NCBI GenBank assembly: GCA_963807385.1
Contig: CAWEBQ010000003.1
Span: 868,001 to 932,000, forward strand
Length of the DNA stretch: 64,000 nucleotides
Direction: 5' to 3'
From: JBDTSW01 sp963807385
Lineage (GTDB): Bacteria > Actinomycetota > Thermoleophilia > Solirubrobacterales > 70-9
The notes under the pieces were generated by a model, which searched no databases, was not told the DNA's origin, and saw nothing but the letters and a program-made list of their open reading frames with translations. The first letter of the stretch is position 1, and each line of letters opens with the position of its first letter. This document shows positions 48,340 to 56,572 of this stretch, in pieces. Position numbers and translations under genes: made by a program.

Positions 48340-49902
48340 CTACGGGGCGGTTGCGGCGGGCGAGGGGGGTGCGCCCGTCACCCGGCGTTCCCGGCTAAAC
48401 GGGGCGCTCGGGATGCGCGCCCGATGCTCGATCGCCAGGCCGGCGAGCGCGGAACCGGCGATGACCAGCGGGGCCCACTGCAGCCCCCCGTCGCCGACGA
48501 GGCGCAGGGCGGCCGCCATCCCGGCCGCCCACACGAGGGACCCGAGCGCGGCCATGGCCAGGTGTCGGCCGGCGAGGATCCGGCCGAGGACCACCGCGCC
48601 GATGCCGAACGTCGCCATGCCGATCAGCGCCTCGGTGCTGAACAGGGGGAGGACCAAAGCGTCGAACGCCTCACCCACGGATGCGTCCCAGTTGCCCGGC
48701 GGCGGCTCGAGCAGGCCGGCGGGGGGCGCTATACCAAGCGCCGCGCAGCCGGCAAGCAGCCAGCACCAGCCGAGGGCGCCCAGGGCGAACCGCGCCCACG
48801 GAGTTCGCTCGGCCGCGGCGACGATCGCGGGGTAGGCCCCGCCGATCGAGAGGGCGCCGAGGGCGAGGGTTGCCACCGGCAGGGCGGCCCGCTGTGGCGC
48901 GGAGGCTAACGCCAGGGCGGGGAAGCCGAGGAGGGCGACGATTAGCGCGGCTCCGGGCACGGCGGCGGGGCCGGCGAGGAGCACGCAGGCGATCGCGAGG
49001 GCCGCAGCTCCGCCCGCGCGCGCCAGCCCGGGCATGACGGGGGAGGGGCCGGCGCTGACGGCGGGGCCCTCAGACGACGGCACGGCATAGTCACAATCGA
49101 GGGCGGGGATCGCAGCCTCGAGCGTGTGGCGCAGGACTGCCAGCGCGGGACGCTCCTCGGGATCCGGCTCCAGGCAGGCATCGATGGTCTCGCAGACGCG
49201 CGACGGGAGGTCGGGTCGATGCTCGGCGATCGACGGGATCGGATCGCCCATCGCCCGGGCGGTCTGGGCGGGCGTGGCGCGGCGAACGGGGTTCTCCCCC
49301 GTCCAGCACTCATACAGGGTCAGGGCCAGGGAGTAGGTGTCGGAGGCCGGCCCCGCCTGCTCGCCTTCGGCCTGCTCGGGCGACATGTATGCGAGGGTCC
49401 CGACCACCTCGCCGGGCGCCGTGAGGGTCGGCGCCCCCGCCAGGCTGGCGATGCCGAAGTCGGCCAGCTTCGCCCTGCGCCCGGCGCCGGTGTCCTCCCG
49501 GGCGATTACGTTCTGCGGCTTCACGTCGCGGTGTACGACCCCGCGCTCGTGAGCGTGCTCGAGGGCCTCGCACACGTCGAGCCCCAGCTCGGCGACATCG
49601 CGGTCGCACAGCACGCCGTTGCGCGCGAGGACGTCGAGGGTCTCGCCGGAGATCAGCTCGCTGACCAGCAGGGCGCGGTGCCCGTCGACGCCGAACTCGA
49701 AGAGGGCGACGATGCCATGGTGATTCAGGCGCGCGGCGGCGTGGGCCTCGCGGGCGACGCGATCGGGTGCACCGACCATCACCTCCTTCACGGCCACGTG
49801 GCGCTGCAGGCGCTGGTCGTAGGCCCGATAGACGGTGCCCATCCCCCCCGAGCCGATCCGCTCCTCGAGGAGGAAGCGATCCATCACCAGCTCACCAACC
49901 AT
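48340..49902 (-). CDS. Ser/Thr protein kinase fused to a polytopic membrane domain
   Basis: The 520-residue protein has an N-terminal kinase domain (about 9-265: Gly loop IGSGGMGTVYRAYDQ, K39, HRDVKPQNV with D126, DFGIAS, APE-type MSPEQAEG). This is followed by about six to eight hydrophobic segments (about 290-500) instead of one helix and a sensor domain. The membrane half has no recognisable module and could sense membrane state. It is upstream of the fhaA operon with the same orientation. The ATG at 49902 is preceded by AGCAGG; M7 is another possibility. Confidence 0.88.
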   Translation of the reverse strand: MVGELVMDRFLLEERIGSGGMGTVYRAYDQRLQRHVAVKEVMVGAPDRVAREAHAAARLNHHGIVALFEFGVDGHRALLVSELISGETLDVLARNGVLCDRDVAELGLDVCEALEHAHERGVVHRDVKPQNVIAREDTGAGRRAKLADFGIASLAGAPTLTAPGEVVGTLAYMSPEQAEGEQAGPASDTYSLALTLYECWTGENPVRRATPAQTARAMGDPIPSIAEHRPDLPSRVCETIDACLEPDPEERPALAVLRHTLEAAIPALDCDYAVPSSEGPAVSAGPSPVMPGLARAGGAAALAIACVLLAGPAAVPGAALIVALLGFPALALASAPQRAALPVATLALGALSIGGAYPAIVAAAERTPWARFALGALGWCWLLAGCAALGIAPPAGLLEPPPGNWDASVGEAFDALVLPLFSTEALIGMATFGIGAVVLGRILAGRHLAMAALGSLVWAAGMAAALRLVGDGGLQWAPLVIAGSALAGLAIEHRARIPSAPFSRERRVTGAPPSPAATAP

Positions 49903-50073
49903 GCCTGCTTTCGGTTCGCCGTTCGCCGCGGGGCTCCTGCCCGAAAGGGGCGCTCGCGCCGATTGGCACTAGGTCCGGAAGTGCCCTCCGCGGCAGGTTT
50001 CATACTCTCCGGCACGACGGGCGAGGTGAGTCCAGCCCCCGGGGCCCGACGAAACCCGCCTTGAGGTTGAACC

Positions 50074-51141
50074 TTGGCCTTCCTGGACGACGACGAACCG
50101 CCTGACGAGAACCTCGGCCAATCGCGCCGTTATGGCGCTCCTCGTCAGCGTCCCTTCGTCGTCCGGCGCCTCGGCGCCCTGCTGATCGGCGTCCTCGTCA
50201 TCATCCTGATGGTGCTCGGCGTCCGTGGCTGCCTCAACGCGCGGGCCGAACGTGGCTTCGAGAACTACGCGCGGGACCTGGCCTCGATCTCCACCGAGTC
50301 CCAGCAGCTCTCGAAGGAGTTCTTTGGGCGGCTGCGTGACCCCGGCGACCTCACCGAGCTGAGCCTGGGCGCCGAGATCGACGCCGACGAGGGCACCGCC
50401 CAGAGTCTGCTCGAGCGGGTCCAGGGCCTCGACACGCCCGACCAGCTGGCCGAGGCGCAGGCCGAGTTGGTCCAGGCCTACGAGCTGCGGCGAGATGGCA
50501 TCGGCGGGGTGGCCGACCAGATCTCCACCGCGCTCGCCAAGGACGGCTCGAAGGAGGCCACGGACAAGATCGCCGGCTTCATGCGCTACTTCCTCGCCAG
50601 CGACGTGCTCTACAGACGCTCGCTTGACGCGATCGGCAGCGAGCTGGCCAACCAGGACATCGTCCCGGACGAGAAGCTCTCGGCCGAGCCGTTCCTGCCC
50701 GAGCCCGCCGAGGACTGGATCAACCCAACCAACCTCACGAGCACGATCAGCGGCGTGACCTCCAGCGGCGGTGGCGAGTGTTCCGGCGTGTGCGGCATCG
50801 CGCTGCTGGAGACCTCGGTCGGAGGAACGGTGCTCACGGCCGACGGGCTCACCAACGTCGCCGGCGGCGGCCCCTACGAGCTCGAGGTAAGCGTCCAGAA
50901 CCAGGGCGAGGCCGAGGTGACCGACGTGGCGGTTGACTTCACGCTCTCCGGCGGCGAGACGATCGAGGGCAGCGGCACGATCTCGCGGATCAAGGTCGGC
51001 TCGACCGAGACCGCAAAGCTGAACATCCAGCCCGACCCGGAGTCGGGGGCCGAGCTGAGCCTCGAGGTGACCGCGCAGCCCGTCCAGGGCGAGGAGATCG
51101 CCGAGAACAACACGGCGAGCTACACCGTCGTCTTCGAGTAG
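50074..51141 (+). CDS. membrane-anchored protein with CARDB-like domain
   Basis: The 355-residue product starts at TTG 50074 (GAGG 7 bases upstream) with a 30-residue basic cytoplasmic stretch and one transmembrane helix (about 33-53). A helical extracellular domain with many Glu/Ala (about 60-210) follows, then a C-terminal beta-sandwich: PYELEVSVQNQGEAEVTDVAVDFTLSGGETIEGSGT and LNIQPDPESGAELSLEVTAQPV, the CARDB/cell-adhesion pattern. Two Cys in ECSGVCG sit at the domain boundary. No enzyme motif. Divergent from the polytopic kinase; it may be a cell-wall-facing substrate or ligand. Confidence 0.75.
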   Translation: MAFLDDDEPPDENLGQSRRYGAPRQRPFVVRRLGALLIGVLVIILMVLGVRGCLNARAERGFENYARDLASISTESQQLSKEFFGRLRDPGDLTELSLGAEIDADEGTAQSLLERVQGLDTPDQLAEAQAELVQAYELRRDGIGGVADQISTALAKDGSKEATDKIAGFMRYFLASDVLYRRSLDAIGSELANQDIVPDEKLSAEPFLPEPAEDWINPTNLTSTISGVTSSGGGECSGVCGIALLETSVGGTVLTADGLTNVAGGGPYELEVSVQNQGEAEVTDVAVDFTLSGGETIEGSGTISRIKVGSTETAKLNIQPDPESGAELSLEVTAQPVQGEEIAENNTASYTVVFE

Positions 51142-51175
51142 CCGCGCCGCCGCGACCCGCTAGCGTCGCGCGTCA

Positions 51176-52030
51176 ATGAGAGTCGCCTACCTCGGCCCGA
51201 CCGGGACCAACACGCACGACGCGCTGCTCGCGGCCGCCGACGTGGCCGCCTTCGAGGCCGTGCCCTGCGCCACCGTGCATGAGGCGATCTCGGCCGTCGA
51301 GGACGGTCATGCGGAGCGCGGGTTCGTGCCGTTCGAGAACTCGATCGAGGGCGCGGTTCGCTCGACCCTTGACACGCTCGCGTTCGACGCCGGCTCGGTG
51401 ACGATCGCCGGCGAGCACGACCACCGCATCCACCACGCCCTCATCGCGGGGCGCGAGCTGAAGCTATCCGAGGTCGAGGCCGTGATCTCGCACGAGCAGG
51501 CGAGCGCTCAGTGCGCCAGGTTCCTTCGCGAGCACCTCCCCGGCGCGAGCACCCGCCGGGAGTCGAGCACCGCCGAGGCCGTGCGCCTGGTCGCGTCCTC
51601 GGGCCGTCCGTGGGCTGCGATCGGGCCGCCTGGGGCGGCCGAGCTCTATGGCGGGGTCGTGCTGCGGGACGAGATCGGCGACGAGGACGACAACGTCACC
51701 CGGTTCGTTTGGGTGGCCCCCAGCGGTGTCCGTCCGTCGGGAGACGGCGTCTGGCGCACGACGCTGATCTTCTCCGAGCTCGGGGCAGACCACCCCGGCG
51801 CCCTCGTCGACGCGCTCACCGAGTTTTCCTCCCGAGCTGTGAACCTCACCCGGCTGGAGTCCCGGCCGCTGCGGCGCGAGCTGGGCCGCTACATGTTCTT
51901 CGTCGACGTCGAGGGGCCCGACTCCGTCCCCGAGGTCGCGGAGGCGATCGAAGCCCTCAGGGGGAAGGCGGAGAACGTGCGGATCCTGGGGAGCTACCCC
52001 GTGAACGCGGGGGGCATCCCGGGGGGGTGA
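51176..52030 (+). CDS. pheA: prephenate dehydratase
   Basis: The 284-residue enzyme converts prephenate to phenylpyruvate in phenylalanine synthesis. It has MRVAYLGPTGTNTHDALLAA, VPFENSIEGAVRSTLDTL, the catalytic Thr region NVTRFVWVA (TRF motif), and a C-terminal ACT domain with DHPGALVDALTEFSSRAVNLTRLESRPLRRELGRYMFFVDVEG. The ACT domain gives feedback inhibition by Phe. TAGCGT lies 9 bases before the ATG, again suggesting a leaderless mRNA. It is a single-function PheA, without a chorismate mutase domain. Confidence 0.96.
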   Translation: MRVAYLGPTGTNTHDALLAAADVAAFEAVPCATVHEAISAVEDGHAERGFVPFENSIEGAVRSTLDTLAFDAGSVTIAGEHDHRIHHALIAGRELKLSEVEAVISHEQASAQCARFLREHLPGASTRRESSTAEAVRLVASSGRPWAAIGPPGAAELYGGVVLRDEIGDEDDNVTRFVWVAPSGVRPSGDGVWRTTLIFSELGADHPGALVDALTEFSSRAVNLTRLESRPLRRELGRYMFFVDVEGPDSVPEVAEAIEALRGKAENVRILGSYPVNAGGIPGG

Positions 52031-52061
52031 GGCGGGTGTGGGCGTCGGCTGACGGTGTCCG

Positions 52062-52067
52062 TAGAAT
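52062..52067 (+). promoter_or_regulatory. -10 box before the HNH gene
   Basis: TAGAAT lies 10 bases before ATG 52078, close enough for a leaderless or nearly leaderless transcript. The start is also 47 bases after the pheA stop. Confidence 0.45.
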
Positions 52068-52077
52068 TCCGCGCAGA

Positions 52078-52665
52078 ATGAGAAAGGGGGTCGCACCTGT
52101 AGCCCTCAACGGCCACGGGCCACACAACGGCCACGTTCCCGCACGCCCAGCCGGGCGGGTTCTCGTCCTGAACGCCAGTTTCGAGCCGATCAACGTCTGC
52201 ACCATGCGCCGGGCGACGGTGCTGGTCCTGAAGGAGCGCGCGGAGGTTCTCGAGGAGCGCGAGGGGGCGATCCGCTCGGAGCGCATGGAGATCCGGAAGC
52301 CGTGCGTGATCCGCCTGCGCCGCTACGTGCGCATCCCGCGGGACGTCCACCGTCGCAAGATCACGCGCAAGGCGGTGCTGGCCCGCGACTCCTGGACCTG
52401 TCAGTACTGCGGGCACCAGGCGACCGGCCTCACGGTCGATCACGTGATTCCGCGCTCGCGCGGCGGCCAGTCAGAGTGGGACAACATCGTCGCCGCCTGC
52501 GCACCGTGCAACCGGCGGAAGGGCAACCGCACCCCTCACGAGGCCCGCATGCATCCGGCGAACCGACCCAAGGCGCCCGGCCCGACCGTCTTCATCCGGA
52601 TCGCTTCGCCGCGCATCCCGGACTCCTGGGAGACCTATCTGTCCGCCCTCGCCCCCGCGGCCTAG
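52078..52665 (+). CDS. HNH endonuclease-family protein
   Basis: The 195-residue protein has a conserved N-terminal part (RVLVLNASFEPINVCTMRRATVLVLKERAEVLEE) and an HNH nuclease core. The core has zinc-finger Cys pairs in WTCQYCG and ACAPCNRRKGN, and the catalytic DHVIPRSRGG with the two-His/Asn arrangement (H in DHV, N in WDNIV). This stand-alone family is widespread in actinobacteria and cyanobacteria, usually outside mobile elements. Role unknown; DNA repair or restriction are guesses. The last 4 bases overlap the convergent ATP-grasp stop. Confidence 0.88.
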   Translation: MRKGVAPVALNGHGPHNGHVPARPAGRVLVLNASFEPINVCTMRRATVLVLKERAEVLEEREGAIRSERMEIRKPCVIRLRRYVRIPRDVHRRKITRKAVLARDSWTCQYCGHQATGLTVDHVIPRSRGGQSEWDNIVAACAPCNRRKGNRTPHEARMHPANRPKAPGPTVFIRIASPRIPDSWETYLSALAPAA

Positions 52666-53561
52666 ATGCTGCCGGCGGCCTCCGCGCGGCGCAGGATCGC
52701 CTGCGCGAAGCGCTCCGCCGAGCCCGGCGCGAGGTCGTGGTAGAGGTTGGGCTCGACGGCCTCCAGCTCGATCAGCTCGGGTTCCCCGTCTGCGGCGACG
52801 AGCAGGTCCACGCGCGCGTAGAGCGGGCGCAGCCCGAAGCGATTCTCGAGCTCCGCGACCACCTCGCGCGCGGCCTCCAGCTCCGCGCCGGTGGCGGCCC
52901 CCGGGGTGACCAGCTCGGGGTCGTACATCGCCTCCGCGGCGGCGAGCGCATCGTCGCGCACGGGCGCCACCTCGTTCGGACGCAGGACCATCCCCTTGCG
53001 CAGGGCGTGGCTGAAGGCGCCGTCGATCATCGTCACCGCCGTCTCGCCGATCGCGTCCACGGAGGCGTTGTAGGGCTGGACCATCGCCGTCTTGCCGGCG
53101 GCGTGGATCGCCGCGACCAGCTCACGCGCGGCGTCCGCCTCCTCAGCCGCAAACCGGCCTGTGTCCCGGGCACCCCCGGACACCGTCGGCTTCACCACGA
53201 TCTCGCGATCCACGCGCTTCAGGCGACCGCCGGGTGGGATGTAGTCGGTCTCGACAACGCGTATCCCGGCTCGTCCCAGATCGGCCAGGTACCGCTTGTC
53301 GCTGTTCCACCGAATCATCACTGCCGGGTTGTGCAGGTGGTCCCCGACGCGCTCGGCCCAGGCCACGAACTCCCTCCGGCGAAACGCGTAGTCCCAGGCG
53401 GAGCGGACCACCACTAGGTCGAAGCGATCCCAACGGGTCCGTTCGCGATCCCACGGGATGATGTCGGCGACCGCGCCGTGTGTGGCCAGGGCGTCGGCTA
53501 CCCGCTCGTCGTCGGAGAACTGCGCCGGGACGACCGTGCTGCTGGCGAGGGCGATCCGCAT
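52662..53561 (-). CDS. ATP-grasp family enzyme
   Basis: The 299-residue protein has the ATP-grasp fold without a carrier or helicase domain. It opens with MRIALASSTVVPAQFSDDERVADAL, and has VDREIVVKPTVSGGARDTG (ATP loop), AMVQPYNASVDAIGETAVTMIDG, and LYARVDLLVAADGEPELIELEAVEPNLYH carrying the metal ligands D and E. Relatives include RimK-like and DcsG-type ligases that join amino acids or carboxylates to amines. The specific ligation is not predictable. Nothing next to it is a clear pathway partner. Confidence 0.82.
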   Translation of the reverse strand: MRIALASSTVVPAQFSDDERVADALATHGAVADIIPWDRERTRWDRFDLVVVRSAWDYAFRRREFVAWAERVGDHLHNPAVMIRWNSDKRYLADLGRAGIRVVETDYIPPGGRLKRVDREIVVKPTVSGGARDTGRFAAEEADAARELVAAIHAAGKTAMVQPYNASVDAIGETAVTMIDGAFSHALRKGMVLRPNEVAPVRDDALAAAEAMYDPELVTPGAATGAELEAAREVVAELENRFGLRPLYARVDLLVAADGEPELIELEAVEPNLYHDLAPGSAERFAQAILRRAEAAGSI

Positions 53562-53597
53562 CGCCGGAATGGTAGGAGCCGCCCGTCGCTCAAAGAG

Positions 53598-53626
53598 CGA
53601 GGCCGCCCCCGAAAGGGGCGGCCTCG
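53598..53626 (-). terminator. strong hairpin terminator
   Basis: A perfect 12-bp GC-rich stem (53598-53609 with 53615-53626) with a 5-base loop is followed on the minus strand by CTCTTTG. It ends the candidate small transcript that starts near 53878, and isolates the ATP-grasp gene downstream. Confidence 0.7.
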
Positions 53627-53806
53627 CAGGGTGCGATTGGGAAGCGGGCTTCGGTTTGGCCTGGCGCTACCTGCACTTCGGCCTGACGGGCTGGGACATC
53701 TGTCCATCGCCTCCGCTCGCCGGTGCCCGGGGTGGATTCCACCGGACGGCTCGCACGGTGCCCGGCCACACCCCCGCTCACGCGAGTGGGGACCGGAGCG
53801 GCCTTC

Positions 53807-53842
53807 CTAGCGGCCCTGCACCTCCAGCGTCCCGATAAGCAT
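53807..53842 (-). CDS. 11-residue peptide ORF in a candidate small transcript
   Basis: On the minus strand a perfect Shine-Dalgarno AAGGAGG (53866-53860) precedes ATG 53842. The ORF encodes MLIGTLEVQGR and stops at TAG 53807. The ribosome site is 17 bases from the ATG, longer than usual, so a closer non-standard start (CTG, 8 bases away, in frame) may be used instead. The region between 53562 and 54017 has no other supportable gene. The transcript would carry about 180 untranslated bases before the terminator. Confidence 0.3.
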   Translation of the reverse strand: MLIGTLEVQGR

Positions 53843-53878
53843 GTGACTCAGTCGGACCACCTCCTTTCTCTGGTAATC

Positions 53879-53906
53879 CGATTAAAACAAATCGAAGGGA
53901 TGGCAA
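53879..53906 (-). promoter_or_regulatory. promoter of the candidate small transcript
   Basis: On the minus strand, TTGCCA (53906-53901) and TAATCG (53884-53879) are separated by 16 bases in one of the few AT-rich patches of the window. The predicted start is about 12 bases upstream of the AAGGAGG ribosome site. Confidence 0.4.
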
Positions 53907-54017
53907 GCTCCTTGATCTCTCCGTGTTCCAGTCGAACGCCGCGAACGACGCGATCCAGCTTCCGCCGGGCGATGTCCAGACATTCCTGACGGTCACCTGG
54001 CTGGGGCCCGTTTAGGG

Positions 54018-54989
54018 TCAGGCGGACCGAGGCAGGGACGCGCCCAGCTCGTACCCCAGCTCCGTCAGGAGCGGCGCCGCGACCGACTCGAACTCAGCGA
54101 GGTCGGATGGATCCATCTCCTTGCGCCACTTCCCGATCCGGTCCTTGCGGGGCGGCTCGCTGGTCAGCTTGTGGATCGCGACCCGGCGTTCCGCGCTCAC
54201 CTCCCCGCGGGAGCGGTCCTGGGTGAGCTCCTGCCCGCCCTTCATGTCGCGCTTGATCTCCGCCATGCGATCGGCCGCGCTCTCGTGATAGCGCAGCATC
54301 CGTTCGTCGAAGTCGAGGTCGATGAACTCGCAGATCCGTCGCAGCTGCTTCTCGGGGTCGTCCAGCAGGTCCTCGTAGTGCGTCTCCATGTAGTGGCGCA
54401 CCCGGGTTCCCTGGTGGCGCGTCTGCCTCACGCGCTTGATCCAGTGCCTCGCCTGCTGGGCCGGCGGCGGCGGATCGTCGTGCTTGGCGAGCAGCGACAG
54501 GGTGACGTCGCGACCGTCGCGGATGAGGTGGATGAACCGTGCCTCGGGGAGCAGCTTGTCGATCGGCGGCATGTTCCAGCCGTACCCCGGGCTCTTGTCG
54601 CCCCACCGAGGCTTCTCGAAGCGGCCGGCGTAGAGGCGGTAGAACGACCGCACACCCTCGCGAAGGTCGAAGGGCTCCAGCGCTCTCCAGCGGGACCGGA
54701 TGTCGTCCGCATCGATCCCGAAGTCCTCCCACCGGCGGTGACCGACGAGCACGTCGCAGACGCTGTCCGCGGTCGCTCCCGGCTCCTTCGCGACCTGGAT
54801 CAGCTGCGGCAGGAACTGCGTCTCGGGCGGAATCACGAGCTGGGGGTGCGCATCGAGCATCAGCCGCAGCAGGGTCGTCCCCGAACGCCCGTGGCCGACC
54901 ACGAACGGCGCAGGATCCACCCCTCGGGCGGCTCGCTCGAGCCGCCGGCGGCGGATGGCCCGACGGGCGTTTCGCGGCAGGAACTGCAC
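54018..54989 (-). CDS. PAPS-dependent sulfotransferase (1)
   Basis: The 323-residue cytoplasmic enzyme has the sulfotransferase P-loop FVVGHGRSGTTLLRLMLDAHP (5'-phosphosulfate binding, about 29-49) and the 3'-phosphate loop HLIRDGRDVTLSLLAKHD (about 145-162). KPRWGDKSPGYGWNMP lies between. A basic N-terminal stretch (RNARRAIRRRRLERAARG) is peculiar to this copy and may bind membrane. It transfers sulfate from PAPS to a hydroxyl or amine acceptor. It ends the five-gene operon, 9 bases after the preceding gene's stop. Confidence 0.9.
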   Translation of the reverse strand: MQFLPRNARRAIRRRRLERAARGVDPAPFVVGHGRSGTTLLRLMLDAHPQLVIPPETQFLPQLIQVAKEPGATADSVCDVLVGHRRWEDFGIDADDIRSRWRALEPFDLREGVRSFYRLYAGRFEKPRWGDKSPGYGWNMPPIDKLLPEARFIHLIRDGRDVTLSLLAKHDDPPPPAQQARHWIKRVRQTRHQGTRVRHYMETHYEDLLDDPEKQLRRICEFIDLDFDERMLRYHESAADRMAEIKRDMKGGQELTQDRSRGEVSAERRVAIHKLTSEPPRKDRIGKWRKEMDPSDLAEFESVAAPLLTELGYELGASLPRSA

Positions 54990-54998
54990 GGGGCGATC

Positions 54999-55730
54999 CT
55001 AGAGAGCGGGGCCCGACGGCCCGGCGGCGGCGAGCCGCTGCAGGCGGTCCCACAGCTCAACGCTCGCGGGGTGGGCATCCTCACGCCATCCCTCGCCCGG
55101 CGCGGCGCTCACGAGCGAGTGGTCAAACGAGCTCGACTCGCCGATCGGCTTCACGCCATGCGCTCGTAGGGCTGCCCGGACCTGTCCCTCGATGTCATCG
55201 GCGCGGTCGAAATCGACGACGGGGAAGGCGCCAAGCTCCCACTCGGCGATCAGGGCCTCGTTGTAGCGGCGCCACAGGGCTTCCCAGTCGGCGGGAAGCC
55301 GCACCGGGCCCATCCCCTCGCTGGCGCGGCGCCCCAGGGACTCCCGGACCGCAACGGGGTTCCGGATCACGCCGAGCCTGATCGGATCGAGCTCGCGCCA
55401 CAGATCCATCGCAAACAGCATCCGCGGGTCCTTCAGCGCCACCACGTCGCCCTCGATCGCTCCCAGGATCCGGTCGCGGTCGTCGCGGTCGTCGTCGGTC
55501 ACCCGCGCGCTCGCGGGCGGCTCGTGCCAGGAGCCGCCGGCTCGCTCGAGGATGCGCTCGTGAACCCGGCGCAGGGCCAGGATCTCGCGGTTGCCGCGCT
55601 CGTTGAACGCGTTTCGTTTGGCTCGGGCCGGCCCGAGCTCGACCCCGTGGTCGGAGAGCATCCCTGTGACCGCGGAGGTCCCGCTTCGGTGCATTCCCAG
55701 CACCAGCAGGAGCTTTCCGCGATCGCTCAC
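54999..55730 (-). CDS. P-loop sulfotransferase-like protein
   Basis: The 243-residue protein has a P-loop LVLGMHRSGTSAVTGMLSDHGVELG (about 9-33) like sulfotransferases acting on glycans, and the later segment DVVALKDPRMLFAMDLWREL with KDPR, typical of that group. The GVIRNPVAVRESLGRRASEG stretch aligns with the 3'-phosphate binding loop. It is shorter than its neighbours. GTG 55730 overlaps the stop of the glycosyltransferase-like gene (GTGA), so they are translated together. Acceptor unknown. Confidence 0.85.
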   Translation of the reverse strand: MSDRGKLLLVLGMHRSGTSAVTGMLSDHGVELGPARAKRNAFNERGNREILALRRVHERILERAGGSWHEPPASARVTDDDRDDRDRILGAIEGDVVALKDPRMLFAMDLWRELDPIRLGVIRNPVAVRESLGRRASEGMGPVRLPADWEALWRRYNEALIAEWELGAFPVVDFDRADDIEGQVRAALRAHGVKPIGESSSFDHSLVSAAPGEGWREDAHPASVELWDRLQRLAAAGPSGPAL

Positions 55731-56572
55731 TGGAGCTCCCGGTAGAACTCCGGATCGCGCTCGATCTTGGTGAACCACTCCGCGCTCAGCGCGTCCGACT
55801 CCTCCTTGAGCTGGAGGTTGATCTTCCGCGCCGGGTTGTAGCGGCGCCGGAGCCTCCTCGCCCACTTGGTGTCGGGCAACGCGCGCAGCACTCGCGCTCG
55901 AAGCGTGTTGTTCGCCTCGTGCACGCCGCTCTCCGCGATCTTCAGGCGCCCTCCGCGGGCGCGGCGGAAGCCGGCCCCGTGGTGGTAGACGAGGTCGTCA
56001 TAGAGGCCGAAGAAGAGCTCGTGCGCATCGGTCTGGTTCGAGCGCAGCAGGGGCTTCCAGTCCACGGCCTTGGCGTCCACCTCGCGCAGCACCCGGGCGC
56101 CGACATCGCTCACCTCGCGCCCGACCGCGTTCACCCAGTGGTGCTCGCCCTTACGCCAGTCGCCGCCGAGCTCGCGCCAGAACCCGACGGTCGTTAGGCA
56201 GAAGCAGGGGTGCGGCTGCGGGTCCGAGGCCTCGTCGCGGCGGACGGCGACGAGCTTGTGCTTGGGGAGGTCCTCGTCGATCATCGGCCCGAGGTCGGCG
56301 ACCGGGAACGCATCCCCGTCGAGGAACAGGATCGGATCATCGTCGGAGTCGGCGTCAAACGCGATCAGGTCGGCGAGCAGGTTGAGCTTGGTCGAGTGCT
56401 CCTTGATGTTCTCGTCGGAGCTGTAGTGGAACTTGTGCGTGTGGTCGCGATCGAGGTGGTTGAGGAAGGCGTAGACCTTGAACGGCCTCGGGAGGTGCCG
56501 CTCGAGTTGGCGCAACTGGATGTCGATCCACCGGTCATCGCGCCAGTGGACCGTCGCGACGTGGGTGGTCAC
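55727..56572 (-). CDS. glycosyltransferase-like protein (GT-A, DxD)
   Basis: The 281-residue product starts at GTG 56572 as THVATVHWRDDRWIDIQLRQLERHLPRPFKVYAFLNHL, has the metal-site DxD in DPILFLDGDAFPVADLG, and a C-terminal His-rich segment (VYHHGAGFR). This is the build of small GT-A glycosyltransferases of the capsule type. It sits between sulfotransferase genes and overlaps both by 4 bases, so it most likely adds the sugar that is then sulfated. No transmembrane helix. Confidence 0.72.
   Translation of the reverse strand: MTTHVATVHWRDDRWIDIQLRQLERHLPRPFKVYAFLNHLDRDHTHKFHYSSDENIKEHSTKLNLLADLIAFDADSDDDPILFLDGDAFPVADLGPMIDEDLPKHKLVAVRRDEASDPQPHPCFCLTTVGFWRELGGDWRKGEHHWVNAVGREVSDVGARVLREVDAKAVDWKPLLRSNQTDAHELFFGLYDDLVYHHGAGFRRARGGRLKIAESGVHEANNTLRARVLRALPDTKWARRLRRRYNPARKINLQLKEESDALSAEWFTKIERDPEFYRELQ

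Noticed and set aside
53458..53838. 126-codon plus frame and 53778-53996 minus frame
   Set aside because: Composition is Gly/Pro/Arg low-complexity without recognisable domains. The first overlaps the ATP-grasp N-terminus and the hairpin.
53850..53870. Likeness to the 3' end of 16S rRNA
   Set aside because: On the plus strand the match is only the complement of a perfect ribosome site (AAGGAGG) on the minus strand; there is no rRNA context.
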